This document shows, piece by piece, positions 55,394 through 64,000 of a stretch of DNA of 64,000 bases (position 1 is its first letter; each line of letters starts with the position of its first letter). The position numbers and the translations under genes were made by a program. The stretch lies in contig DBDI01000014.1 in NCBI GenBank assembly GCA_002293505.1, positions 169,111-233,110 of the forward strand. The letters are read 5' to 3'. The stretch comes from Alistipes sp. UBA936. GTDB lineage: Bacteria; Bacteroidota; Bacteroidia; Bacteroidales; Rikenellaceae. The notes beneath the pieces were generated by a model, which did no database searches, was not told where the DNA came from, and was given only the letters and a program-made list of their open reading frames with translations.

Positions 55394-56662
55394 ATGGAAG
55401 AAGAGATAGTTTACGACCTTGTCGTGGTCGGTGGTGGTGCTGCCGGACTTATGGCTGCCGGTTGGGCTGCTCGCGACGGGGCGCGGGTTCTGCTCATCGA
55501 GAAGATGGAAAAGAGCGCCCGTAAGGTTAATATAACAGGTAAGGGCCGTTGTAACCTTACCAATATGTGCTCCTCGGAGGAGTTCCTCGCCAAGATCCGC
55601 TCCGAGGGAGGGGCAGAGTTCTTCACCCACTCTCTTAAAACCTTCACCCCGAACGCATTGTGCCACTTCTTTAAAAAACAGGGAGTTAAACTGGAGGAGG
55701 AGGCCGGACGTCGTATTTTCCCCAAGGACGGTAAGGCTTTCGAGATTTCGGACGCTTTGCGTTGGTGGTGCGCCGATAATGAGGTCGTCGTGATGCTCAA
55801 TACTAAGGTCGAGGAGATCCTTACCGCTGGTGGCAGGGTCTACGGCGTGTCCTATACTAATAAGCGCGGCTTTCGTCGTAAGGCCGAGGCTCGGGCTGTG
55901 CTTCTCGCTACCGGCGGGGCTTCTTATCCCGCAACGGGCTCAACTGGCGACGGTTACGGAATGGCCGATAGGGTGGGGCATACCATAGTTCCCGTCCGTC
56001 CGTCGCTTGTGGCTCTGAAAAGTTCTCACCCCAAGATGTCGGAGTTGAACGGTTTGCGTCTCAAAAACATTCGCGCCACTCTCGTGGTGGACGACGAACC
56101 CGTGGGGTCGGAGTTCGGCGAGATTGAGTTCTCTGTTCGCGGGGTCGACGGTCCCGTCATTCTTCGCCTTTCTCGCGCGGCGGTCGACGCTCTGATCGAC
56201 GAGCGCCGAGTCGAAATAGTTCTCGATCTCAAACCGGCTCTCGAAGAGGATATCATCCGTGCTCGTATCGGCCGCGAGATCGAGGGCCTTGAGCCCAAGA
56301 CATTCGCCATCGACCTGTTGCGTAAGATGTTGCCTCGCGGCTTGGTCTACTTCGTTGCTGCTTCGGCCGACATCAACCCCAAGGCTTGGGCCGACCGCCT
56401 TTCGCCCGAGGAGATCGACCGCATCATCGGCGCTATGAAACACGTCTCGTTGCCCATCGTCGATTACGGTCCCTGGGAGCAGGCTATTGTCACCGCCGGC
56501 GGCGTGTCGTTGGACGAGGTCGATCCCGAAACTATGCAGTCTCGTCTCATCAAGGGGCTTTACTTTGCCGGCGAGGTTCTCGACCTCGATGCCGACACGG
56601 GTGGCTATAACTTGCAGATGGCGTTCTCCACCGGGCGCCTCGCATCACAGTTGAAGCAATGA
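55394..56662 (+). CDS. HI0933/YhiN-family flavoprotein
   Basis: 422 aa. The FAD-binding start VVVGGGAAGLMAAGWAA (~11-27), KVNITGKGRCNLTN (~48-61) and the C-terminal GLYFAGEVLDLDADTGGYN match the HI0933 family of NAD(P)/FAD-dependent oxidoreductases, whose substrate is unsettled. It is cytoplasmic. The stop overlaps the cobalamin adenosyltransferase start by ATGA. Confidence 0.88.
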   Translation: MEEEIVYDLVVVGGGAAGLMAAGWAARDGARVLLIEKMEKSARKVNITGKGRCNLTNMCSSEEFLAKIRSEGGAEFFTHSLKTFTPNALCHFFKKQGVKLEEEAGRRIFPKDGKAFEISDALRWWCADNEVVVMLNTKVEEILTAGGRVYGVSYTNKRGFRRKAEARAVLLATGGASYPATGSTGDGYGMADRVGHTIVPVRPSLVALKSSHPKMSELNGLRLKNIRATLVVDDEPVGSEFGEIEFSVRGVDGPVILRLSRAAVDALIDERRVEIVLDLKPALEEDIIRARIGREIEGLEPKTFAIDLLRKMLPRGLVYFVAASADINPKAWADRLSPEEIDRIIGAMKHVSLPIVDYGPWEQAIVTAGGVSLDEVDPETMQSRLIKGLYFAGEVLDLDADTGGYNLQMAFSTGRLASQLKQ

Positions 56663-57246
56663 AAATTTACACTAAAACGGGTGACGGGGGTACGACCTCT
56701 CTTGTTGGCGGCGAACGGGTCGCGAAGGACGACCTTCGTGTCGAGGCTTACGGTACTGTGGACGAATTGGCTGCCCATCTGGCTGTCCTGTCCGACTGCG
56801 CGGCCGCGACAGGGGTTCTCTCCGACGAGCTCGGCTGGATCGAGGCTATACAAAATGAGCTGATGACCGTTGAGGCTCTCTTGGCCGGTGCCCACGGCGA
56901 AAAAGGCAAAGAGGGCGCGTCGGGCGAAGAAGGCGGGAAAGGCGAGGATGCCCTGACCGCAGCCACACTCCGGCTCGAAACCCAGATCGACACTATGTCT
57001 GCCGACCTTCCTCCTTTTCGCGGCTTCACCCTTCCCGGCGGCCACCCGGTGGTCTCTCAGGCGCACGTCTGCCGTACCGTTTGCCGTCGCGCCGAACGCG
57101 CAACCATCACTGCATTAAAACATTATCCTCTGCCTGCGAGCCCTGCCCGATACCTCAACCGCCTCTCCGACTGGTTTTACGCTTTCGGCAGAAATGCTGC
57201 GAAAAAAGTTGGCGTTGTCGAAAAAATTTCTATTTTTGTACTCTGA
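56659..57246 (+). CDS. Cob(I)alamin adenosyltransferase, PduO type
   Basis: 195 aa. The N-terminus YTKTGDGGTTSLVGGERV with DLRVEAYGTVDEL, and VCRTVCRRAERA near 140, are diagnostic of PduO-type ATP:cob(I)alamin adenosyltransferases, which make adenosylcobalamin. A Gly/Glu/Lys-rich insert (~79-100) lengthens one loop. It is co-translated with the flavoprotein gene. Confidence 0.92.
   Translation: MKIYTKTGDGGTTSLVGGERVAKDDLRVEAYGTVDELAAHLAVLSDCAAATGVLSDELGWIEAIQNELMTVEALLAGAHGEKGKEGASGEEGGKGEDALTAATLRLETQIDTMSADLPPFRGFTLPGGHPVVSQAHVCRTVCRRAERATITALKHYPLPASPARYLNRLSDWFYAFGRNAAKKVGVVEKISIFVL
57231..57238 (+). promoter_or_regulatory. -7 box TATTTTTG for the DUF2795 gene
   Basis: It fits TAnnTTTG and lies inside the end of the adenosyltransferase gene, giving a ~25-nt leader before the ATG at 57269. 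Confidence 0.45.
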
Positions 57247-57268
57247 AAATTTAGAAGACACAGAACGT

Positions 57269-57490
57269 ATGTATTGGACGCTTGAACTCGCCTCGAAACT
57301 CGAAGATGCTCCCTGGCCCGCCACGAAAGAGGAATTGGTGGACTACGCGGTGCGCTCCGGGGCCCCGATGGAGGTGATCGAAAACCTCGAGGAGATCGAG
57401 GACGAAGGAGACATTTACGAAAGCATCGAAGATATCTGGCCCGACTACCCCAGTAAGGACGATTTCTTTTTCAACGAAGAGGAGTATTAG
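57269..57490 (+). CDS. DUF2795 small acidic protein
   Basis: 73 aa from the ATG at 57269, after the promoter box. MYWTLELASKLEDAPWPATK, DYAVRSGAPMEVIENL and the acidic tail DIWPDYPSKDDFFFNEEEY match the DUF2795 family, widespread in Bacteroidetes and of unknown function. The zeta-toxin-like gene starts on the last base of its stop codon. Confidence 0.85.
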   Translation: MYWTLELASKLEDAPWPATKEELVDYAVRSGAPMEVIENLEEIEDEGDIYESIEDIWPDYPSKDDFFFNEEEY

Positions 57491-58062
57491 TGGCTCGTAT
57501 CTTCATACTGGCGGGTTGCAACGGAGCTGGCAAAACCACGGCGTCATATATGCTTATGCCAGAGATGTTGGAGATGTCGGAGTTGGTCAACGCGGATGAG
57601 ATTGCCAAAGGGCTTTCGCCTTTCAACCCCGACAGCGTCGCCATCCAGGCTGGTAAGATAATGTTGATGCGGATGCGTGAGTTGATCGCTGCCGGTTCGG
57701 ACTTCGCTTTCGAGACCACTTTGGCGACAAAATCGTATTATTCGCTCATCAAAGATGCGCAGGAGAAGGGATATTTCGTTACATTGTTGTACCTTTGGTT
57801 GCCCACTCCCGAGCAGGCAATCCAGCGGGTTGCTCAGCGGGTTCGCGAAGGGGGACACAACATTCCGGAGGCGGTAATTCGTAGACGTTACGCGGCCGGG
57901 ATAAAGAATTTGTTCAACATATATATGCCTCTGACGGATTATTGGGTAATGTACGACAGTGGCGACCAGAATTACGGTAAGAAGATCGCTGCCGGTTCAC
58001 GCGGTGGCGTCACAACGATATACGACTCAGTGGTTTACGAAAAGCTGAAGAACTATGAGTGA
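57490..58062 (+). CDS. Zeta-toxin-like P-loop kinase
   Basis: 190 aa, starting with GTG at 57490 that overlaps the previous stop (TAGTG). Walker A is GCNGAGKTT (~9-17), followed by NADEIAKGLSPFNP and DFAFETTLATK, the pattern of zeta-toxin/AAA_33 kinases. Zeta toxins phosphorylate UDP-N-acetylglucosamine; this chromosomal form may have another role. An 8-bp overlap links it to a 53-aa ORF that could be its partner. Confidence 0.75.
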   Translation: MARIFILAGCNGAGKTTASYMLMPEMLEMSELVNADEIAKGLSPFNPDSVAIQAGKIMLMRMRELIAAGSDFAFETTLATKSYYSLIKDAQEKGYFVTLLYLWLPTPEQAIQRVAQRVREGGHNIPEAVIRRRYAAGIKNLFNIYMPLTDYWVMYDSGDQNYGKKIAAGSRGGVTTIYDSVVYEKLKNYE

Positions 58063-58216
58063 GAACGACATTAAGCGAATGCAGGAGACAATCGACGAGG
58101 CGATCCGTAAGGCTCGTAAGAAACTTTCCGAGCGTGCCGATAAGGAAAAAGCAGCCCAACAGTGCGTTCCCGAGCCACCCTCGCCCCCGGTCCCGGCGCC
58201 TAAACCGGCGCCTTAG
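58055..58216 (+). CDS. 53-aa helical ORF overlapping the zeta-toxin-like gene
   Basis: ATG at 58055, stop at 58214-58216. The first ~34 residues form a charged helix (MSENDIKRMQETIDEAIRKA, then RKKLSERADKEKAA); the last ~15 are Pro-rich. The 8-bp overlap with the kinase gene implies coupled translation and makes it a candidate antitoxin or accessory protein. I know no named family. Confidence 0.55.
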   Translation: MSENDIKRMQETIDEAIRKARKKLSERADKEKAAQQCVPEPPSPPVPAPKPAP

Positions 58217-58285
58217 GATTCTCCAAACCCTGTTAGTTAAGATTCGATCACTTCAGCTCGCTCCTCCTTGAGTCGTGGTTCCTGT

Positions 58286-59386
58286 TTAATCGCCGGCGGC
58301 GTTCCGCCCGAATTCCATTAGGTAGGCTTTGATGAATTCGTCCAGCTTTCCATCCAATACCGCATCCGGGTTGCTGGTCTGATACCCCGTCCGATGGTCT
58401 TTCACCCGGCGGTCGTCCAGTACATACGACCGTATTTGCGAGCCCCACTCGATCTTTTTCTTCTGCTTTTCTAAGGCGTTTCTCGCTTCCATCTGCTTTT
58501 CCAGCTCCTTTTGATACAGCTTCGAGCGTAATATTCGCATCGCATTCTCTCTGTTCTGTAGTTGCGAGCGCGTTTCGCTGTTCTCGATCACTATTCCCGA
58601 CGGTAAGTGTTTAAGCCTCACGGCCGTTTCCACCTTGTTCACATTCTGGCCTCCTGCTCCCGAGGAGCGCATCGTGTCCCACTCCAAGTCTGCCGGATTG
58701 ATCACTATCTCTATCGTATCGTCCACGGCCGGCGACACAAACACGCTCGCAAAGGACGTTTGCCGCTTGTTTTGCGCATTGAACGGCGAGGGCCTCACCA
58801 GCCTGTGTACTCCGTTCTCGCTCTTGAGAAACCCGTAGGCCGCATCCCCTTCGAATTCCAGCGTCACACTCTTTATTCCCGCCTCGTCTCCCTCCTGATA
58901 GTCTAAGGTCTTGACCTTGTAGCCGTTATCCTCTCCCCAGCGCAGATACATCCTGTGTAGCATTCCCGCCCAGTCCAACGCTTCCGTTCCTCCTGCTCCG
59001 GCATTGATGTCCATAATCGCTCCCAGCTTGTCCTCCGCCCCCTGTAACATATTCCTCAGCTCCAGCTCTTCCACCGCCGCCAGGGTAGCTCCATACTGCT
59101 CATCCAGTTCTTCCTCCGTAGCTGCTCCCTCCTTCACAAAATCGGGCATCAAGGCTAGGTCGTCCACCTTTCCCGCTACCGCATCATACGCTCCCACCCA
59201 GCTCTTCACCGCTGCTGTTGCTTTGAGTTGCTTTTCTGCTTCTTCCGGCGCATCCCAGAACCCCGGCTCCAACGCCTTCGCTTCTTGTGCCGCCAGCGTC
59301 GCCCTCCTGCCTTCTATGTCCAGATGGCGTGCCAACTCTCCCAGCCGCCCCACCAGTTCTTTTATCTGTTCTATTGTAGTTGCCAT
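58286..59386 (-). CDS. prfB: Peptide chain release factor 2
   Basis: 366 aa, full length in one frame. The stop-codon recognition tripeptide SPF is in [15 protein letters not shown] (~205-219), and the catalytic GGQ is in [16 protein letters not shown] (~247-262). Unlike most bacterial prfB genes there is no in-frame TGA and no CTT-TGA-C shift site: the usual place (near residue 22) reads CTG GAC ATA. RF2 autoregulation by frameshifting is therefore absent. Its start lies within the 3' end of cysS. Confidence 0.95.
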   Translation of the reverse strand: MATTIEQIKELVGRLGELARHLDIEGRRATLAAQEAKALEPGFWDAPEEAEKQLKATAAVKSWVGAYDAVAGKVDDLALMPDFVKEGAATEEELDEQYGATLAAVEELELRNMLQGAEDKLGAIMDINAGAGGTEALDWAGMLHRMYLRWGEDNGYKVKTLDYQEGDEAGIKSVTLEFEGDAAYGFLKSENGVHRLVRPSPFNAQNKRQTSFASVFVSPAVDDTIEIVINPADLEWDTMRSSGAGGQNVNKVETAVRLKHLPSGIVIENSETRSQLQNRENAMRILRSKLYQKELEKQMEARNALEKQKKKIEWGSQIRSYVLDDRRVKDHRTGYQTSNPDAVLDGKLDEFIKAYLMEFGRNAAGD

Positions 59387-60831
59387 TCCGAGGGCCCCTC
59401 TTTTTTATCCATAACTTTTATTCCCGCTGCTGCCAGCCCGTCTCTGATCTTGTCGCTCAGCGCCCAGTCCTTCGCCGCCTTTGCTTCGGCCCTCATTCCC
59501 ATCAGCATCTCCACCACCGGCGCCAGATGATCATTTTCCGAGGCTTCCCTCTCGTCCCGCAGGCCCAGTATCTCGAACACCCACCGGTTGAACACCTCTC
59601 TCAGCCTCTCCAGATCGGGCTTCGAGATCGTCATCGTGCTGTCGTGCAGACTATTCACCACTCTCACCCAGTCGAACAAGGCCGCGATTGCCAACGGCGA
59701 GTTTAGATCGTCGTCCATTGCCTCCGTCAGCCGCGCCTCCAACTCCGCAACATCCACCGTCCCTGCGTCTGCCGCCACTTCAAGCCGCCCCAGCGTCTCC
59801 ACCGCCTTCATCAGCCTTTCCAGCCCCTTCTCGGCTGCCTGTAGTGCTTCGTTCGAGAAATCCAGCGTCGAGCGATAGTGCGCCTGCAAGGTGAAGAACC
59901 TGATCGTCATCGGCGAATAGGCTTGCGTCAGCATCGGATGCGTTCCCGTGAACATCTGCTCCAGCGTTATGAAGTTTCCCAGCGACTTGCCCATCTTCTG
60001 GCCTCCCACGGTCAGCATATTGTTGTGCACCCACCACCTCGCTCCCCCCAGTCCGCACGCACACCCTTGTGCCATTTCGGCTTCGTGATGCGGGAACGTC
60101 AGGTCCATTCCTCCTCCGTGTATATCGAATCGCTCTCCCAAGTACTTCAGACTCATTGCGCTGCACTCCATATGCCACCCGGGGAAACCCTCGCTCCAGG
60201 GTGATGGCCACCTCATAATGTGCTCCGGCGCTGCCTTCTTCCATAGCGCAAAATCGGCTGCGCTTCGCTTGTCTCTCTGCCCATCCAGCGTTCTTGTTCC
60301 CGCTTGCATATCTTCCAGCGTCCGGCCCGACAAGGCTCCATACTCAAAATCCTTCGCATACTTCTCCACATCGAAATAGACCGAGCCGTTCGACACATAT
60401 GCATACCCCGCATCCAGGATCCGCTTCGTCAGCTCTATCTGCTCAATGATGTGTCCCGATGCTGTCGGCTCGATCGAGGGCGGCAGCACATTCAGCTCCC
60501 GCATCGCATCGTGGTACCTCCTCGTGTAGTATTGCGCCACCTCCATCGGCTCCAACTCATCCAGCCGCGCTCGCTTCGTGATCTTGTCTTCTCCCTCGTC
60601 TGCGTCGTTCTCCAGATGCCCCACATCCGTAATGTTTCTCACATAGCGCACCTTATACCCCTGCGCGGTCAGATACCTGAACAGTAGATCGAACGTTATT
60701 GCCGGCCTTGCGTGGCCCAGATGTGGATCGCCATATACCGTCGGGCCGCACACATACAGGCCCACCCGTCCGGGTACCAGTGGCTCGAACACCTGCTTTG
60801 TCCGAGAAAGCGTGTTGTAGAGTGTAAACAT
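59371..60831 (-). CDS. cysS: Cysteinyl-tRNA synthetase
   Basis: 486 aa. HIGH-type motif in [18 protein letters not shown] (~27-44), zinc-binding Cys/His in HMECSAM and [16 protein letters not shown], and KMSKS-type motif KMGKS in [12 protein letters not shown]. It charges tRNA-Cys in the cytoplasm. prfB starts 16 bp before its stop. Confidence 0.96.
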   Translation of the reverse strand: MFTLYNTLSRTKQVFEPLVPGRVGLYVCGPTVYGDPHLGHARPAITFDLLFRYLTAQGYKVRYVRNITDVGHLENDADEGEDKITKRARLDELEPMEVAQYYTRRYHDAMRELNVLPPSIEPTASGHIIEQIELTKRILDAGYAYVSNGSVYFDVEKYAKDFEYGALSGRTLEDMQAGTRTLDGQRDKRSAADFALWKKAAPEHIMRWPSPWSEGFPGWHMECSAMSLKYLGERFDIHGGGMDLTFPHHEAEMAQGCACGLGGARWWVHNNMLTVGGQKMGKSLGNFITLEQMFTGTHPMLTQAYSPMTIRFFTLQAHYRSTLDFSNEALQAAEKGLERLMKAVETLGRLEVAADAGTVDVAELEARLTEAMDDDLNSPLAIAALFDWVRVVNSLHDSTMTISKPDLERLREVFNRWVFEILGLRDEREASENDHLAPVVEMLMGMRAEAKAAKDWALSDKIRDGLAAAGIKVMDKKEGPSEWQLQ

Positions 60832-60835
60832 AAGA

Positions 60836-60843
60836 CAAAATTA
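60836..60843 (-). promoter_or_regulatory. -7 box TAATTTTG, 4 nt before the cysS ATG
   Basis: It fits TAnnTTTG on the minus strand; TCTT separates it from the ATG at 60831. It lies 2 bp from the divergent box at 60846, so the promoters overlap almost fully. Confidence 0.5.
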
Positions 60844-60845
60844 AC

Positions 60846-60853
60846 TATTTTTG
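60846..60853 (+). promoter_or_regulatory. -7 box TATTTTTG, 4 nt before the GT117 ATG
   Basis: It fits TAnnTTTG on the + strand, followed by TCGG and the ATG at 60858. Confidence 0.5.
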
Positions 60854-60857
60854 TCGG

Positions 60858-63800
60858 ATGAACAACTATAAAAAAGTCAATAACATTGTCGGCTGGTTGG
60901 TGTTTGCCATCGCCTTGGTTGTGTACGTAGTTACGGCGGAGCCTACCGCTTCTTGGTGGGATTGTATGGAGTTCACCGCCACTTCTTATAAATTGGAGGT
61001 CGGCCATCCGCCGGGCGCACCCCTGTTTATGATGTTGATGCGGTTGTTTACTCTGCTAAGCTTCGGCGACCCTTCGGCCGTCGGGTTCGCTTCGAACCTT
61101 ATGTCCTGTACCGCCAGCGCGTTCTGTATCCTGTTTATGTTCTGGACTATCACTCGCTTGGCTCGTAAGATGCATACGGACGATTGGACGGCTATCGGCG
61201 CTGGTATTATAGGTGCTTTGGCTTACGCCTTCACCGATACGTTCTGGTTTTCGGCTGTCGAGAGCGAGGTCTACGCCACTTCTTCTATGTTCACCGCCCT
61301 GGTTGTTTGGTTGATGTTGCGTTGGGAGGAGGTTGCGGACGAGCCCGATTCTTCTCGTTGGTTGGTTTTGATCGCTTATATGATGGGACTTTCGATTGGG
61401 GTTCACATCCTCAACTTGTTGGCTTTGCCCGCTCTGGTGCTCATCTTCTACTTCCGTAAGACTTCTGCCGTTACCCTCAAAGGGGCCGTTCTCGCTCTTC
61501 TCGCCAGTGGTGGTATCCTTCTGGCTATCTATAAAATCCTGATGCCTTTTCCCGTCGCTGTCGGTGCTTGGGTCGACCGTATGTTCGTTAACGGACTCGG
61601 GCTTCCTGTCAACTCCGGTATGGTCGCCTGGGTTCTCGTCCTGTTCGCCCTCGTCGGCGCCGGTATCTGGTTCACCCACCGCCGCGGACACAAAGTTTGG
61701 AACACCATCCTGCTCTGCATCGGCGTTATCTTCATCGGTTACAGTTCTTACGCTTCGGTCGTTATCCGCGCCAGCGTCAACCCTCCGATGAACTCCAACC
61801 GCCCCGACAACCCTTACGCTCTGCGGAGCCTTATGGGCCGCGAGCAGTACGGTAGTATCCCCATTGTTTACGGGCCTCGTTACGACTCCAAAATCGTCGA
61901 CACGAAATATTCTAAAACTTGGTTCCTCTCGGAGTCCGGTAAGTATGAGAGTCGCGAGGTGTTGACCGATTACGTTTTCGCTCCCGGTTCGGAGGTTTTG
62001 TTTCCTCGCCAGTGGGATTACGCGTCGGCCGATAAATATAAGGAGTGGGGTGGTGGTAACCTCTCGTTCTTCTTTGGTTACCAGTTCAACTTTATGTACT
62101 GGCGTTACTTTCTTTGGAACTTCGTTGGTCGTCAGGACGACATCCAGGGTCGCGGCGACATTGTCCACGGTAACTGGCTCTCCGGTATCGGACCCATCGA
62201 CGCCCTCTACCTTGGGCCCCAGAGCGATCTTCCCGACGAGATCGCCCGTAATAAAGGGCGTAACAAGCTGTTCTTTCTGCCCTTCCTGCTTGGTATCCTC
62301 GGCTTGATCTCTCAGCTCGGTCGCGACCGCCGCGGATTCGTCGTCGTTATTTCTATCTTTTTGATGATGGGGGTTGCTCTGGTCGTTTACTTCAACTCGC
62401 CTCCCGGTGCTGTTCGCGAACGTGATTATATCTACGCCGGTTCGTTCTACGCTTTCTCCATCTGGATCGGCCTCGGCGTCGCTTGGGTTCAGGAGGTTGT
62501 CTCTCGTTGGTTCAAAGGCGAGCGGGCCTCAGGGGCACACAAAATTTCTGCCCTCACCGCTACCGCTATCTGCGTCGTCGTCCCCGTCCTTCTGCTCGCT
62601 CAGGAGTGGGATGACCACGACCGTTCCGGCCGTAGTATCGGCCACGACATCGGTTACAACTTTATGATCTCGGCTCTGCCCAATTCGATTTTTATGAACT
62701 TCGGCGACAATGACACGTTTCCTCTCTGGTACAATCAGGAGGTGGAGAATGTCCGTCCCGACGTTCGTATTATGAACACCAGTTACCTCGGGGCCGACTG
62801 GTATATCGATCAGATGCGCCACGCTTATAACGCTTCGGCTCCCGTTCCTTTGTCGATTCCGCCCTCGGTTTACCGCGACAACGATGCCTTCATCTACGTC
62901 GAGCCTGTCATCGACCGCGCTCTGACTGTCGATTTCGTACTCGACTTCATTTCCAGTCGCGACCCTAAAACCCGCGTCGACACTGGCGATGGCCACACCG
63001 TCGACTATATTCCCACTACTCGACTCGCCCTTCCTGTCGACAAGGAGGCTGCTCTTCGTTCCGGTATCGTCCGGCCCGAGGACGCCGCGGCTATGGTGGA
63101 CACCATCTACTTTAATATCCCCGAACGTAGCCTCCGTAAGGACCAACTGGCTCTGCTCGACGTCCTTGGTTCGTTCGACTGGGAGCGGCCTCTGTACTTC
63201 ACAATGACCCAGACTATGCGCGAGATGGGCCTTGGGGACTACCTCCAGGCTGACGGTTGGGCTTACCGGTTCGTTCCGATCCAGACTAAGTACGACGTTC
63301 TGGACACCGGGCGTATCGACACTCAGATTGCTTGGCGCCTTCTGATGGAGGAGTACCGTTACGGTGGTTCTGGCGCTCCCGGGGTCTACATCGACTATAA
63401 CTCTCTGATTAACTTGCAGTTCGTCGGCGCTCAGTACTCTTTCGTCCGTCTGGCTAACGCTCTTTTGGACGAGGGCGACTTCGTTCGCGCCGAGGCTGCT
63501 CTGGATCGTTCTCTGGTTGAGTACCCCGCTTCGAAATTGGATTACGACTTCTGGAACACCTACTCGCTCATCGAGGCATACTACGCCGTCGGCGCTGCTT
63601 CAGGCGAGGGTAGTGTGGGTGAGGACGCTGCGACTGCCGTCCCAGTTGCTTCGGCGACTGCTAAGGCCGATGCCTTGTTGGAGGATTACTCGAACACACT
63701 CCAGCAGTATATCGAGTATTACTTGCGCTTTCCCGATTCGAAACAGCCTTTGGTTGAGGACGTTTGGTATGCCAAGTTGCGCGACCTTTCTTCTTTGGCC

Positions 63801-63884
63801 CAGGTTGCTGAGTTTTACGGCCGTACCGCCCAGACCTCCGCTATCGACTCTTACCTGGACCAGTTCGCTCCCTCCGAAGAATAG
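60858..63884 (+). CDS. GT117/DUF2723 polytopic membrane glycosyltransferase
   Basis: 1008 aa. The first ~570 residues hold about 11 membrane helices. The N-terminal loop AEPTASWWDCMEFTATSYKLEVGHPPGAPLF (motifs SWWDCMEF and GHPPGAP) is diagnostic of DUF2723, now called GT117 and related to TMEM260 O-mannosyltransferases. A soluble C-terminal region with TPR-like helices follows. It may glycosylate exported proteins using a lipid-linked sugar. It is monocistronic here and ends before a good terminator. Confidence 0.88.
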   Translation: MNNYKKVNNIVGWLVFAIALVVYVVTAEPTASWWDCMEFTATSYKLEVGHPPGAPLFMMLMRLFTLLSFGDPSAVGFASNLMSCTASAFCILFMFWTITRLARKMHTDDWTAIGAGIIGALAYAFTDTFWFSAVESEVYATSSMFTALVVWLMLRWEEVADEPDSSRWLVLIAYMMGLSIGVHILNLLALPALVLIFYFRKTSAVTLKGAVLALLASGGILLAIYKILMPFPVAVGAWVDRMFVNGLGLPVNSGMVAWVLVLFALVGAGIWFTHRRGHKVWNTILLCIGVIFIGYSSYASVVIRASVNPPMNSNRPDNPYALRSLMGREQYGSIPIVYGPRYDSKIVDTKYSKTWFLSESGKYESREVLTDYVFAPGSEVLFPRQWDYASADKYKEWGGGNLSFFFGYQFNFMYWRYFLWNFVGRQDDIQGRGDIVHGNWLSGIGPIDALYLGPQSDLPDEIARNKGRNKLFFLPFLLGILGLISQLGRDRRGFVVVISIFLMMGVALVVYFNSPPGAVRERDYIYAGSFYAFSIWIGLGVAWVQEVVSRWFKGERASGAHKISALTATAICVVVPVLLLAQEWDDHDRSGRSIGHDIGYNFMISALPNSIFMNFGDNDTFPLWYNQEVENVRPDVRIMNTSYLGADWYIDQMRHAYNASAPVPLSIPPSVYRDNDAFIYVEPVIDRALTVDFVLDFISSRDPKTRVDTGDGHTVDYIPTTRLALPVDKEAALRSGIVRPEDAAAMVDTIYFNIPERSLRKDQLALLDVLGSFDWERPLYFTMTQTMREMGLGDYLQADGWAYRFVPIQTKYDVLDTGRIDTQIAWRLLMEEYRYGGSGAPGVYIDYNSLINLQFVGAQYSFVRLANALLDEGDFVRAEAALDRSLVEYPASKLDYDFWNTYSLIEAYYAVGAASGEGSVGEDAATAVPVASATAKADALLEDYSNTLQQYIEYYLRFPDSKQPLVEDVWYAKLRDLSSLAQVAEFYGRTAQTSAIDSYLDQFAPSEE

Positions 63885-63913
63885 GTAGGTGTTCGCTCGT
63901 CCTCTCATAAAAA

Positions 63914-63934
63914 AGCCCGCTCGATGAGCGGGCT
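63914..63934 (+). terminator. Intrinsic terminator after GT117
   Basis: AGCCCGCTC and GAGCGGGCT pair around GAT, followed by CTCTTTG with a short T-run; an A-run precedes it, so it may also work in the opposite direction. Confidence 0.8.
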
Positions 63935-64000
63935 CTCTTTGTTGTCCCCTTTGATCCCCCCTCCTGCTTTCTCCTCCTGCTCTCCCCCTTGCTCCCCCCC

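Noticed and set aside
58217..58285. Terminator between the zeta-toxin unit and prfB
   Set aside because: No stem of more than about 5 bp with a U-run is visible in this gap.

Overview
The window looks like a chromosome segment of a high-GC Bacteroidales bacterium, Alistipes/Rikenellaceae-like (my inference from gene content). It has a SusC/SusD pair, a SusR-type sensor-regulator, HmuY/HmuR-type heme genes, a fimbrillin-like adhesin with a Fib_succ_major-type C-terminus, a DUF2795 protein, a GT117 (DUF2723) membrane protein and many lipoproteins. Boxes matching the Bacteroidetes -7 element TAnnTTTG precede several genes, often exactly 4 bases before the ATG.

Layout. (1) 1-25.8 kb is glycan and starch utilisation: a GH13 cut by the window edge and a SusA-like neopullulanase on +; a 1062-aa secreted protein of unknown family on -; a class C beta-lactamase-fold lipoprotein on +; then one long minus-strand series of SusR-like regulator, SusC, SusD, split LysO lysine exporter, GH2 beta-galactosidase, GH63-like glycosidase and two paralogous lipoproteins with a poly-cysteine motif. 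Divergent from the regulator lie a polytopic membrane protein and a PD40/CxxCH lipoprotein. (2) 25.8-28.7 kb holds a heme receptor/hemophore pair. (3) 28.7-29.9 kb is gene-poor and contains a 312-bp MITE-like element with Tn5/IS50-type ends. (4) 29.6-39.4 kb is the most interesting part, a ribosomal peptide locus. Five small precursors share a double-glycine leader and a six-cysteine C-terminal module. With them are three LanC-like proteins, each overlapping a glycosyltransferase gene, one VKOR-thioredoxin fusion and one TupA-like ATP-grasp enzyme. (5) 39.5-49.5 kb has a Cro/CI-type regulator, a 1823-aa repeat adhesin, and a HlyD plus C39-peptidase ABC transporter pair that fits export and leader removal for the peptides. 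(6) 49.5-64 kb is conserved housekeeping: aminopeptidase P, U32 protein, polyprenyl synthetase, YajC, DUF1573, NusB, a flavoprotein, cobalamin adenosyltransferase, a zeta-toxin-like kinase, RF2, CysRS and GT117.

Working model for the peptide locus (inference). Cysteine-rich precursors are glycosylated in the cytoplasm by GTs acting with LanC-like partner proteins, and possibly modified by the ATP-grasp enzyme. They are cut after Gly-Gly by the C39 transporter, and their three disulfides are formed by the VKOR-thioredoxin protein. This is the logic of glycocins such as sublancin (GT + thiol oxidase + C39 transporter), but with LanC-like partners and in a Gram-negative gut-type bacterium. No dehydratase or radical SAM gene is present, and the LanC-like proteins lack recognisable zinc-ligand motifs, so lanthionine formation is not supported.
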